Below are positions 3,537 through 9,098 of a DNA stretch of 9,098 nt, one piece after another. Origin of the DNA: JBGSWE01 sp049292975 (GTDB lineage: Bacteria; Patescibacteriota; Saccharimonadia; Saccharimonadales; JACDBH01); NCBI GenBank assembly GCA_049292975.1, contig JBATRZ010000031.1:1-9098 (forward strand). Direction: 5' to 3'. Position 1 is the stretch's first letter; the number at the start of each line of letters is the position of its first letter. Under the pieces are notes generated by a model. It was given only the letters and a program-made list of their open reading frames with translations. It did no database searches and was not told where the DNA came from. The translations under genes and the position numbers were made by a program.

Positions 3537-6443
3537 ATGCCTGTTACAAAAACTATTTCCAGACTTTTATTGGTTACCCTATTCACGGCTTTCTTATTGT
3601 TACCCATATTCGTGACTGGTATTGAAAAGGCCTACGCCGCCGACGGCGTATGGGTAGACGCTGTAACGATTGAGATTGCCGGCGAGAAATATATAGATGA
3701 CGAACTTGGTTCGATGGAATATTACCTGAACGGCGAGCGGGAATGCTCAAGCTTTGCCAATGGTTTCAGCGACGACTACTGGGATGGCGGCCGTGAAGAC
3801 ACTACTGCCAGGTATAACCCCAGGACACGCAATGCAGTCAGCGGCTACTGCGAGAACGGAGAGAACGAAACACTAAACCTAAGCCGCGTGGAAAACTCGC
3901 ATATTCTCGCCCACTGGATTGATTCTGGCGCACTGGTCATGGTGGAGGGATTCAGAGTTACTGGCATTGGTGGTGAAATCCTAACTTCTTTGAGCTCCAA
4001 ACTGTCGGGCGCGGTGCTCGAAAAAGTAGAGGGCCACGACAATGTTTTTGCCCTCACAGAAGGCGAATGCCGTAGCAGTGTTACGGTTACTAGCACCGGA
4101 TCGGGCGACACGGCCGGTCAAGGCACATTGAGACTGCGCCTTGGGGAAGGTGAAAATAACTGTGGCGAGGATGGGGGTGTAGATATCGCTATCCGCATAG
4201 GTTCGCCGGCGAATGCTGCCCTGGATCCTGGTTCAGGAGAGCGTCCATCCGATGTTGCCGACGGCCTAGACGATAGCTGCGAGTCAAACGGTAGCGTTTT
4301 GGGTTGGATCATGTGTCCTGTTTCTAACCTGCTGGACGGAGCCGTAAACTGGCTCGACAACACTATTCAGGGGCTGCTCATTGTAGAAGAGGAGCGTTAT
4401 GAGAACGAGGGTCTATTCAAGGCCTGGAAGCAGGTAAGAAACATTGCTTATATCATCCTCATACCCATAATGTTAGTCATGGTCATCGGTACGGCGCTTG
4501 GGTTCGAGGTATTCAGCGCCTACACCATCAAGCGTGCATTGCCCCGCATGGTTATCGCGGTCATCTTTATTACGCTCTCCTGGTACATATGTACGTTCCT
4601 GATTGATTTCTTCAATGTCGTTGGTACGGGCGTGTTAGGCCTTATAACCAGTCCTTTCGACAATATCCAGTCGGGACTACGGGGCGCATTAGAGCTGGCG
4701 GGTATAGTGAAGGACGGGGGTAGTGCTGATGGCGAAGCAGCGCAGGGCCTAGGACTTGTCGCGCTAGTTGGAACTGCAGGTGTCGTTGGCTTTGCAACGG
4801 GTGCGGTAACCTTGGGAATAATCCTGAGCACCTTGTTCAGTGCAGCGCTTGTTTTGCTATTTGTCTTCTTCATCCTGGTAGCACGACAAATGTTTATCCT
4901 GTTGTTTCTCTTGGCCGCCCCGCTTGCGATTCTTGCCTGGATCTTCCCAGGCAATGACAAGATGTGGAAACTGTGGTGGAGTTCGTTCTCGAAGTTGCTT
5001 ATTATGTTCCCGCTGGTCATGGCTATCATTGGCTTGGGCCGGGTGTTTGCGACTGTAGTAGGTTCGGCCGCCTCTGGGGATAATGACAACCAGATTGTCA
5101 CCATGCTTATCATCGTTGCTGCCTACATCATTCCTTTTGCCGCCATTCCGTTTACTTTCAAGTGGGTGGGTGGCCTATTTGGCAACCTGGCGGGTATGGT
5201 AAACGACAAAAACCGTGGCCTTTTGGACCGCGGCAAGAAAAAGCGTGCCGAAACGCGTGCCGAGGGATGGAACAAGTTTAAGTCGGGTACCGGTACCGGC
5301 TTTGCACAAAAGAACGCCTTTACGCGCCGCGTGGGTATGGGTGTGGGCGCAGGAGTTGGCGGCGGCAAGGGAATTGCTGGTTTTGGCAAAAAAGGTGCTG
5401 CCCGCTTAGACCAGATGAATCGCCAGAACTCCGTAGATGCTATTATGAAAAGTCCGAACTGGAGAGGTGTTGAGAATGATGACAACGCCCTACATGCGGG
5501 TGTATTGCTACAGGACATGTCTAAAGATGATGCCCGTAAGACTATGCTCTCCAGGATGGGGTACAACAAGGCTAAAGAAACGGACATGTCCTTGACGCAA
5601 GATGAGCGCGATAAAGCTAGGGTGTCCAACCAAAACGCGTTAACCGAGGCAAATCGTGCAATCACAGCATGGGGAGCATCTGGACTTGGCGGACGCGCAG
5701 CAGCCATTGCTGCCGCACAACAACTTGTAAGCACGGGTACTGGCTTCAAGGGTGGGTACACGGATCAGGCTACTGGCCGTGAGGTTAGTGATCTTGAGTA
5801 CATGACACAAACCCTGGGTCGTGCTGCTGGCGGAAATACAAGCACCGGTAGTGCCTTGGCCGGGTTTGCAAACTCAGAGGCTAAGAAGAATGGTAACTTC
5901 CAGTTAGCACCCGGCTTCGGGGAGGTTCAAAAAGCAACTCTTAGTAGCGTGAAGGGTAGTGGCAAACCAGCTATAACCGCAGACGAGTGGTCTGATATGA
6001 ACACAAAGGCTTGGGATAGTGGCTCGCTTTACGAACATGCCAACGCGAAGCCGCATAACCTTGATTCGCACATCAAGCACTTCGAGAAGGAGCTTACGAG
6101 CAGTGATGCAAAGAAAGTAGAAAAGGCGGCCACGTTCTTTGCCGAACTTAAAGCTATGCAGCCCAATGCAAAAGGCGTAGTAGCAGATAAGATTAACGAT
6201 ACACTAGCAAAAAATGCCTCTACGCTTGAGAGCATGAATAGCAAGCAAGTAATTGATGTTTTCACCGATCCTATTACGGGAACGAGTACCCCCGTGCCCA
6301 GAACCAAAGAAGTTACCAGAAGAAGCACTACCGATCCAAATGTATTAGAGAGGGCTACGGTGCCTGTCACCTATGGCGAGTTGATCCAGCAACGTGCTCG
6401 CACATACGAACGACTCGATCCTAACAATATGCCTCAAGCATAA
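3537..6443 (+). CDS. VirB6/TrbL-like polytopic T4SS membrane protein with large N- and C-terminal extensions
   Basis: A 968-residue protein. Residues 1-34 are a signal peptide (hydrophobic 9-28, likely cleavage after AYA). About 35-280 form an exported domain with six cysteines (70, 105, 179, 209, 248, 260). The membrane core runs from about 302 to 541, with helices near 302-322, 336-358, 404-425, 426-447, 451-470, 484-508 and 520-541, and a conserved-looking LPRMVIAVIFITLSWYICTF. From about 556 a basic patch (DRGKKKRAETRAE) opens a hydrophilic tail of about 400 residues, first Gly-rich, then Ala/Lys/Asp-rich and probably helical, predicted cytoplasmic. VirB6 proteins form the inner-membrane channel platform of type IV secretion systems; the assignment rests on topology and neighbours, not on motif identity. 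Start choice: ATG 3537 leads straight into the signal peptide. It diverges from the pilin operon and precedes the PrgI-family gene, as expected for such loci. Confidence 0.75.
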   Translation: MPVTKTISRLLLVTLFTAFLLLPIFVTGIEKAYAADGVWVDAVTIEIAGEKYIDDELGSMEYYLNGERECSSFANGFSDDYWDGGREDTTARYNPRTRNAVSGYCENGENETLNLSRVENSHILAHWIDSGALVMVEGFRVTGIGGEILTSLSSKLSGAVLEKVEGHDNVFALTEGECRSSVTVTSTGSGDTAGQGTLRLRLGEGENNCGEDGGVDIAIRIGSPANAALDPGSGERPSDVADGLDDSCESNGSVLGWIMCPVSNLLDGAVNWLDNTIQGLLIVEEERYENEGLFKAWKQVRNIAYIILIPIMLVMVIGTALGFEVFSAYTIKRALPRMVIAVIFITLSWYICTFLIDFFNVVGTGVLGLITSPFDNIQSGLRGALELAGIVKDGGSADGEAAQGLGLVALVGTAGVVGFATGAVTLGIILSTLFSAALVLLFVFFILVARQMFILLFLLAAPLAILAWIFPGNDKMWKLWWSSFSKLLIMFPLVMAIIGLGRVFATVVGSAASGDNDNQIVTMLIIVAAYIIPFAAIPFTFKWVGGLFGNLAGMVNDKNRGLLDRGKKKRAETRAEGWNKFKSGTGTGFAQKNAFTRRVGMGVGAGVGGGKGIAGFGKKGAARLDQMNRQNSVDAIMKSPNWRGVENDDNALHAGVLLQDMSKDDARKTMLSRMGYNKAKETDMSLTQDERDKARVSNQNALTEANRAITAWGASGLGGRAAAIAAAQQLVSTGTGFKGGYTDQATGREVSDLEYMTQTLGRAAGGNTSTGSALAGFANSEAKKNGNFQLAPGFGEVQKATLSSVKGSGKPAITADEWSDMNTKAWDSGSLYEHANAKPHNLDSHIKHFEKELTSSDAKKVEKAATFFAELKAMQPNAKGVVADKINDTLAKNASTLESMNSKQVIDVFTDPITGTSTPVPRTKEVTRRSTTDPNVLERATVPVTYGELIQQRARTYERLDPNNMPQA

Positions 6444-6523
6444 GCTGTATAGAACCGGCTTTGTTGTATAATCATCTGTAAAGATGGCTACGTATTAGGT
6501 ACTTCAGGACATAGAGGCCGAAG
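6435..6523 (+). repeat. Left copy of the duplicated virB6/prgI junction (89 bp)
   Basis: This segment spans the last codons of the virB6-like gene, the intergenic stretch, a TATAAT box (6467-6472) and the first 13 codons of prgI. It matches 7322-7412 except for a 2-nt gap (TT missing after GCTGT) and one substitution (A to T) in prgI codon 5. It ends at CGAAG, which with the following bases forms a small inverted repeat CGAAG-N6-CTTCG (6519-6534). Confidence 0.97.
6484..6523 (+). pseudogene. Truncated 5' end of prgI (left duplicate)
   Basis: ATG GCT ACG TAT is identical to the start of the intact prgI at 7373, but codon 5 is TAG instead of AAG. Codons 6-13 (VLQDIEAE) then match, and homology stops after GAAG. 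The upstream TATAAT box is intact and 11 nt from the ATG, so a four-codon peptide could still be translated; no function is implied. It is a relic of the duplication that accompanied the vapBC insertion. Confidence 0.9.
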
Positions 6524-6643
6524 TTCCTGCTTCGCTAAAGTACGAATAACAAGTAAGCTGCCGAGACCCGCTGTAGTTAAATCACCCCCGTGATCTAGTA
6601 ATTAGGTGTTGTTTAATGCAGGCATGTATGCTAATATGCAGGC
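6524..6643 (+). other. Spacer between junction repeat and antitoxin gene
   Basis: About 120 bp that are unique within the window. The prgI frame runs on for nine codons past the repeat and ends at TAA. A small stem ATCAC-CCCC-GTGAT lies at 6581-6594 but has no T-run after it, so I do not call a terminator. The right end carries the vapB promoter and operator. Confidence 0.6.
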
Positions 6644-6646
6644 ATG
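6609..6646 (+). promoter_or_regulatory. vapB promoter with direct-repeat operator
   Basis: TTGTTT (6609-6614), 17 bp, TAATAT (6632-6637), ending 6 nt before ATG 6644, so the transcript probably starts at or next to the A of the start codon. The 11-bp direct repeat ATGCAGGCATG occurs at 6616-6626 and 6636-6646, 20 bp apart or about two helical turns. One copy lies in the spacer; the other covers the -10 and the start codon. This is well placed for autorepression by a ribbon-helix-helix antitoxin, as is usual for such operons. Confidence 0.6.
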
Positions 6647-6925
6647 AATACAAAGCAATATACAATCCGCAATATACCGCCCCGGCTGGACCGGCTGCTG
6701 CGCAAACGGGCCCAGCTGTCCGGCAAGAGCCTAAACCAGCTTGTGCTGGAGGATATTGCCGCCCAGAATAATACCCCTCTGACTAGCCAGCCAACCACTA
6801 TTTTGCAAAGTTTGGACTGGTTTGTTGGCGCAGGAGCCTTGGGTGCGGACGTGCTGCAAGCGCTAGCAGAAGACGAAACAATCCAAAAGGAGCTGGTGCG
6901 GCGTGAGTTCGAATCTAATCTTTGA
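6644..6925 (+). CDS. vapB: Ribbon-helix-helix antitoxin, VapB/FitA-like
   Basis: A 93-residue protein. The N-terminus KQYTIRNIPPRLDRLLRKRA plus LSGKSLNQLVLEDIAA is a typical ribbon-helix-helix fold: beta-strand about 4-10, helix 12-25, turn GKS, helix 28-41. It would dimerise and bind the direct repeats at its own promoter. Residues 42-93 form the toxin-binding tail, ending in a charged helix (EDETIQKELVRREFE) that would lie across the PIN-domain active site. It overlaps the toxin gene by 23 bp, so the two are translationally coupled. The start is supported by the -10 box 6 nt upstream; there is no Shine-Dalgarno. FitA/VapB subtype is inferred from the sequence pattern only. Confidence 0.87.
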   Translation: MNTKQYTIRNIPPRLDRLLRKRAQLSGKSLNQLVLEDIAAQNNTPLTSQPTTILQSLDWFVGAGALGADVLQALAEDETIQKELVRREFESNL

Positions 6926-7316
6926 TACATCGGCTTACAGCAACCTGAGAAAGGGAAGCGCGGCGCTAGAGCAACTGCTGGCAGGAGCAGCCGGGCTTAG
7001 TGTGCCCGTGGCTGTGATTGCAGAGCTAGAGTACGGCTTTATGAATGGCAACGACTACAGCAAAAATTATAGGGAGCTAGAGCACTTTTTGGCTCAAGAT
7101 TTTGTACAGGTGCTATACATCGATACCCTACAATTAGCCAAGCACTTTGCCGGGCTTAAATTGTTCTGCAAGAAAAAGGGCCGGGCCCTGTCCGAACACG
7201 ACCTGTGGATTGCCTCGCTGGCAAAGCAGCATGATTATGAACTGGTAACTTTTGATCAGGACTTTGAGGTGCTTAAAGAATTATTGCCCTCAACCCTGCA
7301 CATACTAAAAGACTAA
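6903..7316 (+). CDS. vapC: PIN-domain ribonuclease toxin, VapC-like
   Basis: A 137-residue protein from GTG 6903, preceded by AAAAGGAG (6885-6892) 10 nt upstream inside the antitoxin gene. The PIN fold is clear: IFDTSAYS with D8, VIAELEYGF with E41, SEHDLWIASLA with D100, and TFDQDF with D118/D120. All the acidic metal-binding positions are present, so the toxin is probably active. VapC enzymes are Mg-dependent endoribonucleases, mostly acting on tRNA or rRNA; the target here cannot be told. The length is typical of the family. The stop at 7316 lies 5 bp before the right junction repeat, so the toxin gene ends almost exactly at the boundary of the inserted segment. Confidence 0.92.
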   Translation: MSSNLIFDTSAYSNLRKGSAALEQLLAGAAGLSVPVAVIAELEYGFMNGNDYSKNYRELEHFLAQDFVQVLYIDTLQLAKHFAGLKLFCKKKGRALSEHDLWIASLAKQHDYELVTFDQDFEVLKELLPSTLHILKD

Positions 7317-7321
7317 TTAGC

Positions 7322-7412
7322 CAAGCATAAGCTGTTTATAGAACCGGCTTTGTTGTATAATCATCTGTAAAGATGGCTACGTATAAGGTACTTCAGGACA
7401 TAGAGGCCGAAG
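7322..7412 (+). repeat. Right copy of the duplicated virB6/prgI junction (91 bp)
   Basis: It begins with CAAGCATAA, the last two codons and stop of the virB6-like gene, here detached from any reading frame. It continues through the prgI upstream region into the intact prgI. The boundary inside virB6-derived sequence shows that the junction itself was copied. The two copies lie 887 bp apart. Confidence 0.97.
7333..7361 (+). promoter_or_regulatory. prgI promoter
   Basis: A consensus TATAAT at 7356-7361 lies 11 nt before ATG 7373; the -35 region (around 7333-7338) is poor. There is no Shine-Dalgarno, so the transcript leader is probably about 5 nt. The identical -10 is duplicated at 6467-6472. 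Confidence 0.5.
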
Positions 7413-8566
7413 ATAAATTATTGGGCCCGCTCTCGCTGAAACAGTTTATTTTTGCAGCGATGACCATTGGTATGGGCGTAGCCATATTCTTTATTGGCGC
7501 CAGCCCGGCGCCAATATTCCTGAAGACCCCGCTTATACTGGGACTGTTGTTTCCAATGCTGCTAACGGGCTTTCTTGCGGCGCCGTTTGGACATGACCAG
7601 CCCAATGAGATCTGGCTGTTGGCCCGGATTAGCTTTATGTTCCGGCCGCGCAAACGTATCTGGAACCAAGACGGAGCCAAAGAACTGGTAACCATAACCG
7701 TGCCCAAGCAGGAAGCACATGTTTATACCAACGGCTTGACCCAATCAGAAGTAAGAAGCCGCCTGAGTGCGCTGGCAAACACCGTAGACAGCCGCGGCTG
7801 GGCCATAAAGAACATCAACGCCAACCTTTTTGCGCAGCCGGGCTACCTGGGCGGTGCGGTTTCGGACCGCCTGATTGACCCTATGTCGTTGCCGCAGGAT
7901 GTGCCGGCGGCAGACATAACCGCCTCTGACGACATGCTGGATATTGCTAATAACTCCACCGCGGCGCATCTTGACCAGCTTGTACAGGAGTCTACTGCCG
8001 CCCACCGGCAAAGCGCTATAGCCGCCATGAGCCCGGGCACGCAAGCCAGCAACAAACCGGCGGATTATTGGTTTATGAACCAGGCGGCGCCCGCGCCGCA
8101 GATGCCAATACCCTCAGATTATGCGGTATTCCAAAACCAGCAGGTAGTAGCACCCGGCACCGAAGACATTCATCCGGCTGCCGAGGCCACCCCCGAAGAA
8201 GCAGCCCTGGCCGAAAAGCTCAAAGAGGATCACGAAGAGAAAAGGTCGCATATCAAGGACCACATGCACGTGGTGCAGCCGCTTCATGACCGCGATGGCC
8301 GCACTATAGCTCCGGCCCAGCCAGAGCCTAAGCTAGACGATGTAGATCCCTACCAGGCGCTTAGCGGCGGCCCGGGGGATGACCAGGGCTTCCAATTGGC
8401 AGAGCCGCCACTGCCGCCAACCCCGCCGCTGCCGCCGGCACAACAGGCTGTTAATCCTGCTATACTGGGGCTGGCTGCAAACGACGATCTCAATGTTGCC
8501 ACGATTGCCCGCCAAGCCAAGCGCATAAGCGAAGATGACGGCGAGGTGGTAATATCACTGCATTAA
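7373..8566 (+). CDS. prgI: PrgI-family T4SS membrane protein with long cytoplasmic extension
   Basis: A 397-residue protein. The first 110 residues fit the PrgI family of conjugation proteins: an N-terminal MATYKVLQDIEAEDKLLGPL, helix 1 about 25-43, helix 2 about 50-70, GHDQPNEIWLLARISFMFRP, and a basic RPRKRIW at 91-97. PrgI-type proteins resemble VirB3 and usually sit next to the VirB4 ATPase gene, helping it dock at the membrane. The remaining 290 residues are unusual for the family: a moderately conserved-looking region (115-175), Ala/Gln/Pro-rich linkers, a charged helix (275-300), a Pro-rich stretch EPPLPPTPPLPP (344-355), and a neat end DDLNVATIARQAKR...EVVISLH. The start is supported by the promoter 11 nt upstream and by the duplicate copy. 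No virB4 follows in the window; a four-helix-bundle gene intervenes. Confidence 0.83.
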   Translation: MATYKVLQDIEAEDKLLGPLSLKQFIFAAMTIGMGVAIFFIGASPAPIFLKTPLILGLLFPMLLTGFLAAPFGHDQPNEIWLLARISFMFRPRKRIWNQDGAKELVTITVPKQEAHVYTNGLTQSEVRSRLSALANTVDSRGWAIKNINANLFAQPGYLGGAVSDRLIDPMSLPQDVPAADITASDDMLDIANNSTAAHLDQLVQESTAAHRQSAIAAMSPGTQASNKPADYWFMNQAAPAPQMPIPSDYAVFQNQQVVAPGTEDIHPAAEATPEEAALAEKLKEDHEEKRSHIKDHMHVVQPLHDRDGRTIAPAQPEPKLDDVDPYQALSGGPGDDQGFQLAEPPLPPTPPLPPAQQAVNPAILGLAANDDLNVATIARQAKRISEDDGEVVISLH

Positions 8567-8569
8567 ATA

Positions 8570-8579
8570 AGTGGATAGT
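8570..8579. repeat. Left arm of 10-bp inverted repeat flanking the four-helix-bundle gene
   Basis: AGTGGATAGT, the reverse complement of 8950-8959. It opens a stretch rich in GTGG/GTGAG motifs (8571-8594) between prgI and the next gene. Confidence 0.7.
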
Positions 8580-8600
8580 GGTGAGTGGTTGGTGTATAGT
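8572..8600 (+). promoter_or_regulatory. Promoter of the four-helix-bundle gene, leaderless type
   Basis: TGGATA (8572-8577), 17 bp, TATAGT (8595-8600), ending 8 nt before ATG 8609. This is the same spacing as in the pilin-operon promoter. No Shine-Dalgarno is present. The -35 box is part of the left inverted-repeat arm. Confidence 0.5.
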
Positions 8601-8608
8601 AGCCGCAA

Positions 8609-8968
8609 ATGAAGGATGTGTATTCTTACAAGGATTTGGTTGTTTGGCAAAAATCTTTTGAACTGGCCAGGCGCGTCTATGCTTTGAGCGGAAAACTGCC
8701 TAAATTTGAGCAGTACGGACTCGCTTCACAGCTGCAGCGCAGTGCTGTTTCTATTCCTAGCAATATTGCAGAGGGACAGCAACGGAACAGCAGCGGGGAG
8801 TACAAGCAGTTTCTGGGAGTAGCAAAGGGTTCATCCGCGGAGTTGGAGACCCAGCTTCTGCTATTGAAAGATGTCTACGGATTTGATGCTGGTGCTGAAC
8901 TTATACTGCTAGGCGAGGTGCAGAAGATGCTAAGTGCTATCGTCAGCAAACTATCCACTAGTCACTAG
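8609..8968 (+). CDS. Four-helix-bundle protein, S23/23S rRNA IVS type
   Basis: A 119-residue protein with the family signature in order: DLVVWQKSFELARRVYALSG (9-28), LPKFEQYGLASQLQRSAVSIPSNIAEG (30-56), the GQQRNSSGEYKQFLGVAKGS region (56-75), SAELETQLLLLKDVYGF (76-92), and a last helix about 98-114. The family was first seen in intervening sequences of 23S rRNA genes but is also common as stand-alone genes; it shares a fold with the Avd accessory protein of diversity-generating retroelements. No rRNA or reverse transcriptase is seen here. Its cellular role is not established. The last residues (KLSTSH) are encoded by the right inverted-repeat arm and the CTAGTCA-type repeats, so the repeat supplies the C-terminus and stop. 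It sits where virB4 would usually follow prgI. Confidence 0.92.
   Translation: MKDVYSYKDLVVWQKSFELARRVYALSGKLPKFEQYGLASQLQRSAVSIPSNIAEGQQRNSSGEYKQFLGVAKGSSAELETQLLLLKDVYGFDAGAELILLGEVQKMLSAIVSKLSTSH
8950..8959. repeat. Right arm of inverted repeat, followed by heptamer direct repeats
   Basis: ACTATCCACT is the reverse complement of 8570-8579. It runs into tandem ACTAGTC heptamers (8957-8963, 8964-8970) plus a partial third unit ACT. The arm and the first heptamers overlap the last codons of the four-helix-bundle gene. Confidence 0.7.
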
Positions 8969-9098
8969 TCACTCAAGCCCTAATCATTTATACTTAAGCA
9001 TGATATTTTCGTTTTTACTCAAAGAGTGGGATACTGATGAACTTTACGCCTAGCGTATCTAAACTCCGTACTAGGTACTCCGTGCTTCAAGTCTGGAG
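8969..9098 (+). other. Trailing region without a recognised gene
   Basis: The stretch has a T-rich piece (9007-9017) without a GC-rich stem, so no terminator is called. ATG 9037 opens a frame (MNFTPSVSKLRTRYSVLQVW) that stays open to the edge, with a weak GATACT at 9030-9035, but it matches no family I know. ACTCCGT occurs twice 14 bp apart (9063-9069, 9077-9083). The next T4SS gene may start beyond the window. Confidence 0.4.

Noticed and set aside
4118..5761. Minus-strand frames of 81-212 codons inside the virB6-like gene
   Set aside because: The plus-strand protein has a signal peptide, membrane helices and a coherent 968-residue frame; the antisense frames have compositionally biased Pro/Ser/Arg-rich products with no start signals.
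6581..6594. Stem ATCAC-CCCC-GTGAT as a terminator
   Set aside because: The stem has only 5 bp and is not followed by a T-run.
6435..7412. Insertion sequence or integron carrying vapBC
   Set aside because: There is no transposase, integrase or terminal inverted repeat; the flanking repeats are host-gene junction sequence.
8609..8968. Diversity-generating retroelement (Avd-like gene) or 23S rRNA intervening sequence
   Set aside because: No reverse transcriptase, template/variable repeats or rRNA sequence is present in the window; only the four-helix-bundle fold is shared.
1..9098. Alternative genetic code (TGA as Gly, known in some CPR lineages)
   Set aside because: TGA ends two genes at sensible positions, including the ATGA overlap at 1810-1813, and no recognised gene needs TGA read-through.

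Overview
The window most likely comes from a Patescibacteria/CPR genome, probably a Candidatus Saccharibacteria (TM7) relative. This is inferred from gene content: a tandem run of small two-helix T4SS-pilin-like proteins, a divergent VirB6/TrbL-like gene, a PrgI-family gene and a stand-alone four-helix-bundle (S23/IVS-type) gene. TGA is used as a stop (gene at 1810-2106, antitoxin at 6644-6925), so the code is standard and not code 25. No database search was possible.

Layout. From 1 to 3185 the minus strand carries seven tandem paralogues, tightly spaced or overlapping and transcribed from 3185 leftwards; the last runs off the left edge. Most have a signal peptide, a short exported head with cysteines, and two membrane helices joined by a polar loop. 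From 3186 to 3536 lies a divergent intergenic region with a good promoter for the pilin operon, a 16-bp palindrome of CRP type, and a weaker promoter for the plus-strand gene. From 3537 to 6443 is a 968-residue VirB6-like membrane protein. From 6435 to 7412 a vapBC-like toxin-antitoxin pair sits between two copies (89 and 91 bp) of the virB6/prgI junction. From 7373 to 8566 is the PrgI-family gene with a long C-terminal extension. From 8609 to 8968 is the four-helix-bundle gene, bracketed by a 10-bp inverted repeat. The last 130 bases hold no recognisable gene.

How the genes fit together. The pilins, VirB6-like and PrgI-like proteins look like the membrane and surface parts of a type IV secretion-like apparatus. 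The expected VirB4 ATPase is not in the window and may lie to the right. The vapBC pair and the four-helix-bundle gene look like accessory insertions on either side of prgI.

The strongest unusual signals are (1) the junction duplication around vapBC, in which the left copy has kept the prgI promoter but gained a stop at codon 5; (2) first genes of transcription units that begin about 6-11 nt after a -10 hexamer with no Shine-Dalgarno, suggesting leaderless mRNAs, whereas operon-internal genes mostly have clear AAGGAG-type sites; and (3) the near-identical DNA blocks shared by the pilin paralogues.
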